Positions 1 through 8,730 of a stretch of 64,000 nt of DNA are shown here, in pieces; the stretch's first letter is position 1; every line of letters starts with the position of its first letter. Source of the DNA: Oscillospiraceae bacterium (lineage in GTDB: Bacteria; Bacillota; Clostridia; Oscillospirales; Acutalibacteraceae). The translations under genes were made by a program, and so were the position numbers. A model generated the notes under the pieces. That model was not told the DNA's origin and made no database searches. It worked only from the letters and a program-made list of their open reading frames with translations. The stretch is taken from contig CAJTCU010000003.1 in NCBI GenBank assembly GCA_910574935.1, positions 1 to 64,000 on the forward strand, in the 5' to 3' direction.

Positions 1-828
1 CAGGAGGTAGATGCGCTGGAAGAGGCGGGGAACTATTGGGAGCGGCTGGACGCCTATGAGGAGGAGGGACTGGAGGAGCTGAAACGGCAGACAGGGCAGC
101 GCCGGGCGAAGCGGACAAAGCAGGTGAAAAAGGACAAGCGCAGTTCCCGCAAGAAGGTGAGCAGTACCGACCCGGAGTCGGGCTACATGAAGCGGCCCGG
201 CAAGCCCAGCGGTTTTTATTATCTGTCTCACCAGACAACCGACCCGGACTACGGTATCATCACTGCTGTAACCGTGACGCCGGGGGATGTCCATGACTCA
301 CGGCCCTATTTGGAGCAGTTGGGGTACGTCCATAAACATGTTGTGCCGCTGCAAGCCGCTGCGGCGGACTCCGCTGACCGCACGAAAGCTGAACTGAAGC
401 GGGATGCATTCACCTATAACGAACAGCGGGACGTATACTTGTGTCCTAACGGGAAAGAACTGCGGCGCAAGCGGCTGTATCGAAGTGGCAGCGGGCTGTT
501 CTGGGAATACTGGGCGGAAAAGAAAGACTGCGGCAGCTGTCCTTTGCGGCAGAAATGTTTGAATGAGACGGACAAGGCCGGCGCCAGAAAGCTCCAGGAC
601 AGTTATTTCAAGACTGTTGTTCAAAAACATTTCTCCAGGCGATGGGAGCCGGATTACCGGGAGGCGCTGAAGCAGCGGCAGATCTGGTGTGAGGGTACTT
701 TTGCCGCACAGAAATGGGGACACAACCTGACGCGTCTCCTGCGGCGAGGTTTAGAGGCAGCGGAGGACCACTGTCTCCTTTCCGCCGCGGCCTTGAACCT
801 CAAAAGAATGATTAAATTCTCAGTGTGA
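1..828 (+). CDS. IS1182-family transposase, C-terminal part (5' end outside window)
   Basis: The frame is open from the first base, so the gene starts upstream; 275 residues are visible, about half of a typical IS1182 transposase. Seen: a DDE-domain stretch with GDVHDSRPYL, a CPLRQKC cysteine pair typical of the family's insert, and the terminal EGTFAAQKWGHNLTR region with the final catalytic Glu followed by the basic, Leu-rich tail. It would cut and join the IS ends. The stop codon lies in the stem of a terminator hairpin. No frame break is visible, but the missing 5' end prevents judging whether the element is complete. The family call is from motif recognition. Confidence 0.85.
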   Translation, partial: QEVDALEEAGNYWERLDAYEEEGLEELKRQTGQRRAKRTKQVKKDKRSSRKKVSSTDPESGYMKRPGKPSGFYYLSHQTTDPDYGIITAVTVTPGDVHDSRPYLEQLGYVHKHVVPLQAAAADSADRTKAELKRDAFTYNEQRDVYLCPNGKELRRKRLYRSGSGLFWEYWAEKKDCGSCPLRQKCLNETDKAGARKLQDSYFKTVVQKHFSRRWEPDYREALKQRQIWCEGTFAAQKWGHNLTRLLRRGLEAAEDHCLLSAAALNLKRMIKFSV

Positions 829-848
829 TGCCGAAAGGCATCTTTTTT
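827..848 (+). terminator. Rho-independent terminator of the transposase
   Basis: A perfect 6-bp stem (GATGCC/GGCATC) with a GAAA tetraloop is followed by six T. It starts inside the transposase stop codon, as in compact IS ends. Confidence 0.8.
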
Positions 849-1433
849 CTTGCTTGAAATCTCCCGCGTCTCTATATTTCAGGCACTTTGTCAACAGCTC
901 CAGCCTGAGACAAAGTCGGATACTGCCCTGCGCTTTCATTGCATCCATTTTCATTTTAGAGGTTATCGTAAGATCATATCCCGTTCAGCCGCTCATTCAG
1001 TTTGTAACCGGCATTTGGGCTGCAAAAAAAGCCGGCACATCAATGTGTATCGACCAATACAAAAGGATAGACTTATCCCTTGCGGTTTTGGTTTCACAAT
1101 GATGTAACCGGCTTTGAGATTCAAAGTCGAAACTGTCTGTTACGCCTATCTGTTGCTGACAGTTCAAAGCAGTTTCAAAAGCGGCGGTATTTCCTTTTCG
1201 CATACCGCAGACGTGTACGGTGCAAAGCCATACTCGCAAATTCTGTGAAGATATGTAATTGGTTTGTGGTTCTCTTAAAAGAGTATTTTATTATACTGAA
1301 TGAAATAAGCGTTTGATAATACTTTCCAAAAAGTTTTTTGAATAATTTTTTCAGAAGGTGGGCATACTATATAGTTTAGGCATAAGAAAGAGGCAACGAA
1401 CGGTTCATCCAACTCGTTTATTGGCTCTGCGTA
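849..1433. other. Gene-free stretch after the insertion sequence
   Basis: About 585 bp hold only short overlapping frames without a convincing ribosome binding site or recognisable motif. Base composition falls from GC-rich to AT-rich near 1240, probably the boundary between the insertion sequence region and the AT-rich transferred block. I see no RNA gene here. Confidence 0.4.
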
Positions 1434-1604
1434 TTATGTGTTTTCCTTTCTGATGACGGTTACTTGGAATTTTTTTGCTTCTATCAATGTTTCTTGTTTA
1501 TACTTCGGACAATAGAGAGGGGCGTTCTTCAAAATAGTCTCCTCTTCAATCCTATCACGGGTTCTAGCTCCGCAAACAGGACAACGTACCCATTCAGTTC
1601 TCAT
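1434..1604 (-). CDS. Cysteine-rich KTR-type small protein
   Basis: A 56-residue protein beginning MRTEWVRCPVCGARTR. It matches the cysteine-rich KTR proteins carried by Firmicute conjugative transposons, whose role is unknown; two Cys pairs should form a zinc knuckle. The first pair is intact (C8, C11), but in the second pair only C32 remains and the next position is Tyr35 (CPKY instead of the usual CPKC), so zinc binding may be impaired. AGAGGAG precedes the ATG, and the start lies 16 bp after the DUF2000 stop, which makes this the last gene of the AraC-EamA-DUF2000 operon. Confidence 0.7.
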   Translation of the reverse strand: MRTEWVRCPVCGARTRDRIEEETILKNAPLYCPKYKQETLIEAKKFQVTVIRKENT

Positions 1605-1620
1605 AAACCATTTCTCCTCT

Positions 1621-2043
1621 TTATCTTAACAAAGGCATATTTCCTGTCAACTTGTTAATCTGCTTTTTATTGCCGCAAATTGCGATGCCAATATAATTCA
1701 ATTTAACCTCTGAGGTGTTCGCCATTTTACCGATGAACTCATCGTAAGTTTTACACCCTTTTGCCAAATCAGAAAAATCAACAACCGTAAGTTCTGCAAA
1801 TTGCGGCTCAAACAGTTTTGTTCTGAGGTTTTTAAGTACCTCCGTATTTCCCTTTAATATTGGTACGGGAAACTGTATAATTCCCATGTGGGAATTACCC
1901 TCTAAATCAAGCACATCATTTCCAACAACATCGGGCATTTTCATTCCCATAGTAATGCCGAGGATAGCAGCGGTATTAGCGATAATCCCAAGCGGTAAAT
2001 TTTCGTCAACTACAATGATACATTTTTCATTCTCAACATTCAT
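1621..2043 (-). CDS. DUF2000 family protein
   Basis: 140 residues resembling the DUF2000 family, small proteins with a peptidyl-tRNA-hydrolase-II-like fold and no established function. The N-terminal strand CIIVVDENLPLG, the G-rich helix with TAAILGITMG, and MGIIQFPVPILKG are the recognisable parts. An AGAGGAAAA box precedes the ATG. Its start overlaps the end of the EamA transporter by 11 bp, so the two are translationally coupled; DUF2000 genes often sit beside EamA exporters and AraC regulators. Confidence 0.75.
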   Translation of the reverse strand: MNVENEKCIIVVDENLPLGIIANTAAILGITMGMKMPDVVGNDVLDLEGNSHMGIIQFPVPILKGNTEVLKNLRTKLFEPQFAELTVVDFSDLAKGCKTYDEFIGKMANTSEVKLNYIGIAICGNKKQINKLTGNMPLLR

Positions 2044-2945
2044 TCTGTTTTCCTCTATTCTTAAAAATTAATTTACTTTCCGAAAGAAACAAGCCAATTA
2101 AGGTAAGCCCTATTCCTATCGCAGCCATCCATGTGATTTCTTCCTTTAACACAATAACGGATGTGACAACAGTAATAACAGGAACTATATAGATATATAC
2201 GCTTGTCTTAACAGCTCCAAGCACCTTGACGGCATAATTCCAAGTAACAAAGCAAAGGGCTGACGCACCCAGACCTAAATAGATAAGGTTTAGAGCATAC
2301 TCTGGTTTTACAAACTTCTGCATATCTAATTTGAAATCAAAAATAAAAAGGCACGGGAGCATGAAAAGTATTCCGTATGTAAATATCCGCCTTGTCGTTT
2401 GGATGGTACTATATCTATAGCTGCCGATTTTTCGTGTCAGTAGGGAATAAACTGCCCATACGAATGCCGCAACAATTGACAGAATATCACCGACAGGATT
2501 CAGCTTCCATTTTGAGCCGCTAAAACTGATAAGACATATTCCTGCCATAGCAACAATAAAACCAACAAAGAATTGTGCTTTTAGTTTTTCTTCTGTACTT
2601 AGAAACACATGAGATAAAACGGCGGTAAAAAATGGAGCGACAGAAATAATAACACCAACATTAGAAGCCATCGTATGGGTTAAAGGCTATGTTTTCAAGC
2701 AGGTAGTATAAGCATATCCCGCATAGCCCCGCCGCAGCGAATGTAAGCTCCTGTTTTTTATCCTTTATTCTCAATCGTTTCGGATAAACAGCTATCAGCA
2801 CAAGTAATCCAAGCAGAAATCTGAAAAATAGTATTTCTATCGGTGTGAAATCTGCAAGCAGTATTTTGGTGGATATGAAAGTCGTTCCCCATATCACAAT
2901 TGTAATCAGAGCCGTGATATGCCCTGCGGTAGCTTTTTTATCCAT
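2033..2945 (-). pseudogene. EamA/DMT-family transporter broken by a one-base frameshift
   Basis: The two halves of a ten-helix drug/metabolite transporter lie in different frames. The first half (from MDKKATAGH) carries EamA repeat one, with [10 protein letters not shown] and RFLLGLLVL; it runs into a stop after [13 protein letters not shown]. Removing one base from the AAA run at about 2682-2684 (minus strand CTTTAA) restores [16 protein letters not shown] and joins the second half (residues VGVIISVAPFF onward). Otherwise the gene is full length and undecayed, so the break is recent, a sequencing error, or tolerated. The start overlaps the AraC stop by 8 bp. Expected role is export of small metabolites or drugs across the inner membrane. 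Confidence 0.8.
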
Positions 2946-3768
2946 GATTCTTGCCGCCCTCCTTGAAAATGCGTCCGTATGCGGCAGGCGACAGTCCGAT
3001 AAACATATTAAAAAAATTTGAAAAGTGGCTTTGGTCTGAAAAGCCTGTCTGTATAGCGGCGTCAACCGAGGATACGCCTTTCTCCAACAGTTCTTTTGCC
3101 TTGCCTATCCGTATTGTTTGAAGATACCTATATGGCGTAACTCCCTTTGACTTGGTAAACGCACGGAGCAATGTTGATTTGCTAAGACCACTGCATTTGC
3201 AGAGGTTTTCCAATGTAATATGCTCTGCGAAATATTCTGCCATAAATACGCAAGTCTTTTCTATTTCTTCGCTGCACTCTGGAATACAGTTCTCAAAGGG
3301 TTGTCCGTATTGCTCTATAAGTAATGTAATGAGGAGCAGAAGCATTTCTTCTTTTTCAAACTCTTCCCCGCCGTCCATAATCATTTGATGTAAAGAACGA
3401 AGATAAAGATTCAGCTCATCATTCTTAATGACATTTTCAGAAAACCCAAGCATTATCCTTTGCCCTGTTATTTCCTCTGTTAATGAAAGCATCGTTTCTT
3501 TTGGAATATTCAACCCTCTGTAATCAAGCGTTCCGCCGTCACATTGCACGCAACTGTGGTTATCGTTTGGATTGAATAAAAGTATGTTCCCCTGACCTAT
3601 CGTATATTCTTTATTTTTGCAGGATAAACAGCGTGTCCCTGCTTCCATAAAACCAATCACATAGTAATCGTGAAAGTGGTTCGGGAATGGCTGTACGATT
3701 CCTTGAAAACGATATGCTTCAAGGTGTAAATCGTCATCATAGCAGACTGTCCGTATTTCTTTTTGCAT
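2938..3768 (-). CDS. AraC-family transcriptional regulator with N-terminal cupin
   Basis: 276 residues from the ATG with the best ribosome binding site (AGGAGG, 7 bp upstream); an in-frame start six codons earlier would sit on that box. Residues about 20-90 form a cupin-like ligand domain ([23 protein letters not shown]). Residues about 180-270 carry the paired helix-turn-helix ([19 protein letters not shown] and the signature [12 protein letters not shown], then GLSPAAYGR). It overlaps the EamA gene and probably activates the exporter operon in response to a small ligand. The substrate cannot be told. Confidence 0.88.
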   Translation of the reverse strand: MQKEIRTVCYDDDLHLEAYRFQGIVQPFPNHFHDYYVIGFMEAGTRCLSCKNKEYTIGQGNILLFNPNDNHSCVQCDGGTLDYRGLNIPKETMLSLTEEITGQRIMLGFSENVIKNDELNLYLRSLHQMIMDGGEEFEKEEMLLLLITLLIEQYGQPFENCIPECSEEIEKTCVFMAEYFAEHITLENLCKCSGLSKSTLLRAFTKSKGVTPYRYLQTIRIGKAKELLEKGVSSVDAAIQTGFSDQSHFSNFFNMFIGLSPAAYGRIFKEGGKNHG

Positions 3769-3965
3769 GGTATCACCTCCTAGCACCCTATATTATACTC
3801 AAAATGTTTGTTGATTTCTTGTAAGATATCTTCATTTTCCAAAAACATGGCTGTGATGAAAAGAACAGGAAAAGGAATAAAGCCCCTTGCCCGTTCTTTT
3901 CATCACAATATAAATATTGAATGCTTACTTATTGTTTTTATTAATTTTCTTTACGCATATAAAGA

Positions 3966-4199
3966 TTATAATAGCAGTAGCGATAAGAAAGCCTGCAAAA
4001 AAGCCAAGGGATTTGCTGCCCAAGACCAAAAATGAAAATGTCCAATAAAGTATACCGCAAAAAATATCATATAGACCGCAATAGAGTACATAATCCAACT
4101 TAAAACCTGCTGCTGCTTTTGTTCTCTAATAAGTATATTCTGCTGCTGTTTTTCCAGCATTTCTGTTTTTACTGATAAGTCATCTATTTCTTTTGAATT
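3966..4199 (-). pseudogene. Remnant of a small single-pass membrane protein from a conjugative element
   Basis: The frame reads a Gln/Glu-rich coil (LEKQQQNILIREQKQQQ), then a hydrophobic segment (IMYSIAVYMIFFAVYFIG), and ends after a Leu-rich stretch. The layout, coil followed by one membrane helix, resembles small membrane proteins found next to relaxase genes in Firmicute transposons. The upstream frame overlaps another remnant and no ribosome binding site is convincing. I do not recognise a specific family. Confidence 0.4.
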
Positions 4200-4329
4200 T
4201 TTTGATTAGAATTTCATCAACCGCATCGGTGTATCTGTTGTTCTCAATCTGTTTGTTTCGTAGATTATTTAAGCTGTTGATGATAATTCGCCGTTCATTT
4301 TCATCAATTACTATGCAATATTCTTTATA
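4180..4329 (-). pseudogene. Remnant of a small conjugative-element protein
   Basis: In frame one reads YCIVIDENERRIIINSLNNL and, a few residues on, RYTDAVDEILIK, a pattern I associate with short accessory proteins of mobilizable elements. There is no start codon: a TGA lies three codons before the conserved part. It overlaps the membrane-protein remnant in another frame. Function unknown. Confidence 0.35.
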
Positions 4330-4414
4330 TCACACATTTCTCGGCATCCTTTGGCCAAAGTGTAGCAAAGGATTTTTCATTTTGCGAATGTGCTATTATC
4401 TTTTTGGTATAAAG

Positions 4415-4458
4415 AAAGCCAGCATAATGAAGCAGAAACGCTTCTTACGCTGGCTTTT
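4415..4458. terminator. Hairpin, possibly a bidirectional terminator
   Basis: AAAGCCAGC at 4415-4423 pairs perfectly with GCTGGCTTT at 4449-4457, with a second inner stem (GAAGC/GCTTC), and T or A runs stand on both sides. Confidence 0.5.
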
Positions 4459-4499
4459 ACCTTTGCTATCGTCCATAAGCTGTATTCCAATAATGTTTT

Positions 4500-4664
4500 T
4501 AAGGCAATACCGCAGAAATCTAAGTACCGTATTGGGCAGTCAGATTTTTCGTCAGAGGGTACAGATTGAGCGCCGTCAATCTCACCATTGACCAGCGAAA
4601 GCTGTGCGCTATCACGGAAAATCTGCAAGCAAGACAGTGCTTAGAATTGTGCGGTGTTGCCTTA
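4500..4664 (+). mobile_element. MITE family 1, copy A (165 bp)
   Basis: One of three 165-bp copies in this window (others at 50424-50588 and, inverted, 53000-53164). The ends are imperfect inverted repeats of about 30 bp, starting TAAGGCAATACCGC and ending with the complement-like GCGGTGTTGCCTTA. Both ends sit in a TTAA context. The interior is conserved between copies (CAGATTTTTCGTCAG, GAAAGCTGTGCGCTATCACG) but has no gene of its own. It is non-autonomous, so a transposase must act in trans; none with matching ends is in the window. Confidence 0.85.
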
Positions 4665-4819
4665 AATTATCTCCTTATGTGGTGACAACCTTTGCGGTTT
4701 TTCTTTTGGCGTTTTTTGTCGGAATGTGCCGCAGGGCTGTTTCCGCTCTTGGCTGTCGTTCGCCGCCTATCCAATCTGATTTTTACATTTTCAAAAATTC
4801 AGATTGGAGGAAATAAGGA

Positions 4820-5244
4820 ATGGCATACAACAACGGACGGGGAACAAGAAATGGCTTATCTAGAAAGAAGCAGAGAAAAAAATATTGAGGGAACACAGAG
4901 TTGACAAAACCACCATTGAACAAATTCGCACAGACGACAGGGCAGACTTCAATTCCAACAGGAGGTTTTACTAGTGGGCAAGCGACTTCGGCGAATACCT
5001 TGAGGAAATGGCGGACAGGGAACAGAATACCGAGCTAAAGACGGTTGCTAATTTACTGGACGAGATTGAGGATGAAATTCTATATTGGACATTTCTTGCG
5101 GTGGACAGGCGTACCCTGCAACTCATCCTGCTAAAAATGCGGGACTATTCCACAAAGGAAATTGCCCCGCTTGTTGGATTGACAACAGGGGCTATCTATG
5201 CACGGTTAGACCATCTGTGGAGAAAGCTGCGAAAGATTTTATAA
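4820..5244 (-). other. Strand note for the sigma-like pseudogene (see plus-strand entry)
   Basis: Nothing is coded on this strand here; the decayed gene is on the plus strand and listed separately. Confidence 0.1.
4820..5244 (+). pseudogene. Decayed sigma-70-like regulator of a conjugative transposon
   Basis: Starts MAYNNGR after AGGAAATAAGGA, as in the sigma-like proteins of Tn1549/CTn-type elements. The frame is lost about seven codons in and regained at VDKTTIEQIRTDDRADF. A TAG at 4972 then interrupts the expected RRFYQ stretch (Gln to stop). From 5008 a clean frame covers the helix-turn-helix part: MADREQNTELKTVANLL, then STKEIAPLVGLTTGAIYAR. The intact protein would be about 140 residues. 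One frameshift and one nonsense mutation make function unlikely. Confidence 0.75.
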
Positions 5245-5458
5245 GCGTCTAATATTTCCCGCTTTTCTATGGACTATTGGGTAAGGGATAAAATTTCCCC
5301 GCCCAATTTTGAAAACAGATGTATAAAAAGTTTGTCCACAGAGAATACTAAAAGTTTTGCCAAATTTCTTGACATGGACATGGGTACAGCCGCTATGATA
5401 TTCTAAAATACCCGTGTGGGAATTGGAAGATTGAAAATGAAATAACCTATAGATGCTG

Positions 5459-5584
5459 CACTTCCGCAGTCTGATGAATGACTACCACCTCAAGGACCTG
5501 TCCAGCAAAGTCAAGTCGGCGCTTCATGCCAAGAAGAAACGCTCATGTACGGTAAAGAAGCAAGCAACCGAAAACAACGGATAG
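5459..5584 (+). pseudogene. Fragment of a large serine recombinase
   Basis: About 42 codons read SLMNDYHLKDLSSKVKSALH, the conserved link after the catalytic domain of TndX/TnpX-type resolvases (compare MNDYxLxDLSxKIKSxL). Sequence on either side does not match, so this is an internal scrap of the integrase of the conjugative element whose other remnants lie just upstream. Confidence 0.6.
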
Positions 5585-5638
5585 ACCACCAGCACCACAC
5601 TATTGCGAACAAAAAACCAAAGACCAAAAGACAAGCAT

Positions 5639-5780
5639 TGTGGAAATGTGCATAACAGGTTATGGAATCATGGATAGCTCTATTCACAACACATGGAAAA
5701 GCTAAAATGCAGCTTTCCCACGTCCTGCAAACAAAGTTACCCACAATTCCATAAGACAGCCAGTTATACACATTTCCGCA
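5639..5780. repeat. Long imperfect palindrome with two DnaA-box-like ends
   Basis: The left part (TGTGGAAATGTGCATAACAG) recurs on the other strand at the right end (TGCGGAAATGTGTATAACTG), and both arms continue inward with partial matches (TTATGGAAT/TTATGGAAT; AGCTAAAATGC/GCATTTTAGC) to a central hairpin GGAAAAGCT/AGCTTTCC. Each arm holds a nonamer fitting TTATNCACA (minus strand 5647-5655, plus strand 5764-5772). This could be a decayed replication origin of the element or a palindromic repeat. No gene covers it. Confidence 0.55.
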
Positions 5781-5899
5781 AATGCCGACCACAGCGTAAT
5801 CCCTCTACTCCTACTTTTCATTTGGTCTACATAGTTTTGTTGACGGGGAGGCTAAAGGAAAACTTACCATGAAGAACTAAAAGGAATGTTGAAATTTCA

Positions 5900-5928
5900 T
5901 TGACAAATAGGCTAAAATCGAGTATAGT
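5900..5928 (+). promoter_or_regulatory. Sigma-A-type promoter of the TetR operon
   Basis: TTGACA at 5900-5905 and TATAGT at 5923-5928 are separated by 17 bp. It lies directly upstream of two palindromic operators and the TetR gene. Confidence 0.75.
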
Positions 5929-5935
5929 AATTCCG

Positions 5936-5985
5936 GTGACCACATGGTCACTAAAATTAAAGACACAAAGTGACCGCATGGTCAT
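5936..5985. promoter_or_regulatory. Twin TetR operators
   Basis: Two 16-bp near-palindromes, GTGACCACATGGTCAC (5936-5951) and GTGACCGCATGGTCAT (5970-5985), are spaced 34 bp centre to centre between the promoter and the TetR start. Their position just after the -10 box suggests autorepression. Confidence 0.8.
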
Positions 5986-6003
5986 TGAAGAGAGGAGATT
6001 ATA

Positions 6004-6630
6004 GTGCCAACATCTTCATTTTTGGGACTGGATACTGAAAAACAGCAAAATGTTTTTATGGCAGGAGTTTCTGAATTTGCCGAGTATGGTTATGAAAACA
6101 GTTCTACCAATCGAATTGTAAAAAAAGCTGGTATCAGTAAAGGAAGTTTATTCAAATATTTTCCGACAAAAGAGGATTTCTATTTTTATATTCTTGACGA
6201 AATCACTGCGGAGCTCAATTCCAGCTTAGAAGAAAAAATGAATACCCTTTCCGCTGATTTATTTCAACGGATAGTAGAGTATTCTGTTTTGGAGTTTTCA
6301 TGGTATATTTTGTACCCCGAAAAATCCAAAATGATTGTCAAGGCATTCACCAAAAACGACACCGACATTTATATGAAAACCGCATTAAAATATGGCAATA
6401 GAGAACAAGAGATCTATTATTGGTTTTTACAGGGTATTGATACAACTCAATTTCGGTGGGGCAGACATAAAACGCTTGATGTGGTGAAGTGGTTTCTCAA
6501 AGGTTTTAATGATGATTTTTTGACAAAAATACAAAAACAAGCCTATGCGGACTTTGAAATGATAGAAAAAGAATATGTAAAAGATTTATCAGAATATATA
6601 GAAATTCTAAAGGTGGGAATCGTAAAATAA
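6004..6630 (+). CDS. TetR/AcrR-family repressor
   Basis: 208 residues. The start is a GTG preceded by AGAGGAGA; no ATG fits. Residues about 15-60 are a classical TetR helix-turn-helix (NSSTNRIVKKAGISKGSLFK YFPTKEDF, here split), and the rest is the helical ligand domain. It is followed after 11 bp by an alpha/beta hydrolase gene. The twin palindromes upstream are its likely binding sites, so the two-gene unit would be derepressed by a ligand. The gene is AT-rich like its neighbours and unlike the DNA right of 7.53 kb, which suggests transfer. Confidence 0.88.
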   Translation: MPTSSFLGLDTEKQQNVFMAGVSEFAEYGYENSSTNRIVKKAGISKGSLFKYFPTKEDFYFYILDEITAELNSSLEEKMNTLSADLFQRIVEYSVLEFSWYILYPEKSKMIVKAFTKNDTDIYMKTALKYGNREQEIYYWFLQGIDTTQFRWGRHKTLDVVKWFLKGFNDDFLTKIQKQAYADFEMIEKEYVKDLSEYIEILKVGIVK

Positions 6631-6641
6631 GGAAGGTTGTT

Positions 6642-7448
6642 ATGCTTTATAATGCTCATAATAGAAGTGTCTGTGTTAGAAATTCTGAAATGGATTATGT
6701 ATCTTTTGGAAATGGAAATAAAAATCTTATTATGCTGCCCGGTTTGGGAGATGGACTGTCTACAGTAAAGGGAATGGCTTTTGTTTTTTCAATAATGTAT
6801 AGGATATATGCCAAAGAATTTACCGTGTATGTTTTCAGCCGGAAAAATTATATGCAAGAGGGATATTCTACAAGGGAAATGGCCAAAGATCATGCAGAAG
6901 CTATGACCGTTCTTGGGATTTCAAAAGCAGATGTTTTAGGCATATCCCAAGGTGGTATGATAGCGCAGTATCTTGCCATTGATTATCCGGATTTGGTCAA
7001 TAAGCTCATTTTGGCGGTAACAAGCGCAAACTCTAATGAAATAATTAAAAGAGTAGTTGGTGCCTGGATTGAAATGGCAAAGCAAGGAAATTATAAGGAT
7101 TTAATGATAGATACATCGGAAAAATCCTATTCAGAGAAATACTTGAAAAAGTATCGTCGAATTTATCCGTTCATTGGAAAAATAGGAAAACCTAAAAGTT
7201 TTAAGCGTTTTCTCATACAGGCAGCTTCCTGTATCAGCCACAATGCTTATGAGGAATTAAGTAACATAGTATGCCCTACATTAGTGATTGGCGGGGATTG
7301 CGATAAAATTGTTGGAACAACTGCGGCCTCTGCAATCGCTGAAAAAATTAGTCATAGCGAATTGTTTATTTATAATGGTCTTGGACATGCGACGTATGAA
7401 GAGGCCAAAGATTTTAATGAACGGATTTTGAATTTTCTAACGAGATAA
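6642..7448 (+). CDS. Alpha/beta-hydrolase fold protein
   Basis: 268 residues with the full hydrolase set: oxyanion strand LIMLPGLGDG near residue 30, nucleophile elbow GISQGG near residue 100, an acid residue in GGDCDKIVG near 225, and the catalytic His in GLGHATYEE near 245. AAGGAAGG precedes the ATG. No signal peptide or membrane segment, so cytoplasmic. The family includes esterases, haloperoxidase-like and C-C hydrolases; the substrate is not predictable. Pairing with a TetR repressor suggests it modifies or detoxifies a small hydrophobic compound. Confidence 0.82.
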   Translation: MLYNAHNRSVCVRNSEMDYVSFGNGNKNLIMLPGLGDGLSTVKGMAFVFSIMYRIYAKEFTVYVFSRKNYMQEGYSTREMAKDHAEAMTVLGISKADVLGISQGGMIAQYLAIDYPDLVNKLILAVTSANSNEIIKRVVGAWIEMAKQGNYKDLMIDTSEKSYSEKYLKKYRRIYPFIGKIGKPKSFKRFLIQAASCISHNAYEELSNIVCPTLVIGGDCDKIVGTTAASAIAEKISHSELFIYNGLGHATYEEAKDFNERILNFLTR

Positions 7449-7526
7449 GGAAAGTCCAGTAACAATAAATACAGTTTTACATTGGTGTTGACAACCCTGC
7501 TTGTAGATAATCAAGGGACAATAGCA

Positions 7527-7640
7527 TATGGAGAACCTGTGTCCCACCGTGGGCTTATGGTGGCGGTGGTGTTGGCGCACGAACTCGTTCGCCTCCCGCA
7601 GGGGCGCGGGTCGCCGACCGAGCCGACAGGCGAGACCGGG
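7527..7640 (-). pseudogene. Fragment of an XF1762-type protein
   Basis: The frame reads LREANEFVRQHHRHHKPTVG then HRFSI, the conserved N-terminal core of XF1762-like proteins (acetyltransferase-like, often encoded beside DNA methyltransferases in phages and integrative elements). There is no start codon, and homology stops at 7527, where GC-rich DNA meets the AT-rich TetR-hydrolase block. Confidence 0.5.
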
Positions 7641-7656
7641 GACCCGCGACAGCCTA

Positions 7657-8730
7657 TCACTCACCGCCCACGGCGTCACGGATGCCCTGCATGATCCACG
7701 CAGGGGACGGTGATGGAGTTGCCGAGCATCTGGTAACGCTTTGTGTCGCTGATGGTCCTGCCGCCCGGGTAGCCCTGCAAACGCTCCGCCTCTGTGGGGG
7801 TGAGCCTCCTCACGCAAAGCCCGGTGCGGACGGGGTTCTGGTAGTTCAGCGAGTAGCCGCCGGAGGCCGCCTTTGCCAGCAGTGTGCCGCTGACCCCATC
7901 CGTCTCCCGGAGGTTGCGGCAGTCCACGGCGACGGCCTCCGGCCTGTCAGCACCCTCCACCACGGCCACGCCGCCCTGATTGCAGCAGGGGTTCCCGCCG
8001 TTCAGGTCCAGCGTCCGGGATGTGTCCGCCTCTTAGAAGCCGCTTTTGGGATTGTCCGAGAGCATCCCGCCGGAATGGTAGGCGCCGATCACACGGGCTT
8101 TCATCACGGCGCTCTGCTGGCCCGCCAGAAGGGTGGGGGCGGTCTCCTCCTGGAAACCGATACTCCCAAACTGGCTGCCGGCCTTGTGCTTGAAGCCCGC
8201 GCTCACCACGCAGAAGTCCAGCTCGTTCCCCTGTCCGCCAGGGCGGGAAAGACCCGCGCCGGAGGCACAGAGCGTCCCGGCGATCTGGGGGTGGGTCACG
8301 ATGGGCTGCTCCTGCTCTGTGTCACCGGGCCGGACAACATAGGGCTGTTTACTGGCACAGTTGAGCGTGGGCGGCAGCTCCCGCAAAATTTCCGCATGGC
8401 TCTGGCCGCTTGAAGCGCACAGCACCACATTGGAACTTCGGTCTCTGTGAACGCTTCCAGCACAGCCTTAAAGTCACGCCTGGAAGAACTTGACAAGGCT
8501 CCGGAGACATTTTCCCAGAGCGCGAATTTCGGGTATTCTTCATTTGTTGCCTCCTGCATCTCTCTGATGATCCTGATGGCCTCCAGAAAGAGGCCGCTCT
8601 GCTCCCCGGCAAGGCCGAGCCGCTTGCCTGATGCCACGCTCAGGTCCTGGCAGGGGGAGCCAAAGGTGATGATGTCGCCAAAGTGTTCCATGTCCGGGAA
8701 GTGCTTCTTCGTCACGGAGACGCACTCCAT
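7657..8730 (-). pseudogene. C5-cytosine DNA methyltransferase, multiply broken
   Basis: Conserved parts are present in the right order but damaged. The gene begins only at MECVSVTKKHFPDMEHFGD, so motif I is missing. Motif IV, the PCQDLSVASGKR catalytic loop with its Cys, and motif VI (ALWENVSGA) follow. The frame then changes near 8428 and the stretch containing motif VIII is deleted. A TAA at about 8033 interrupts GF-EADTSRTLDLNGG. Motifs IX-X (RRLTPTEAERLQGYPGG, MLGNSITVPC) are intact up to a last frameshift; the original end reads MQGIRDAVGGE. It would have methylated cytosine for an integrative element or phage. Confidence 0.85.

Noticed and set aside
850..1107. Overlapping short ORFs after the transposase
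   Set aside because: No ribosome binding site or recognisable motif in either frame.
4820..5244. Coding on the minus strand opposite the sigma-like pseudogene
   Set aside because: No frame with motif or ribosome binding site; the low-confidence entry in the list only notes this absence.
5511..5792. Minus-strand 93-codon ORF
   Set aside because: It follows the palindrome and a recombinase remnant; no ribosome binding site and a Cys/Trp-rich translation without motif.
7682..8413. Plus-strand 243-codon ORF
   Set aside because: Shadow of the methyltransferase pseudogene in GC-rich sequence; the opposite strand carries the real motifs.
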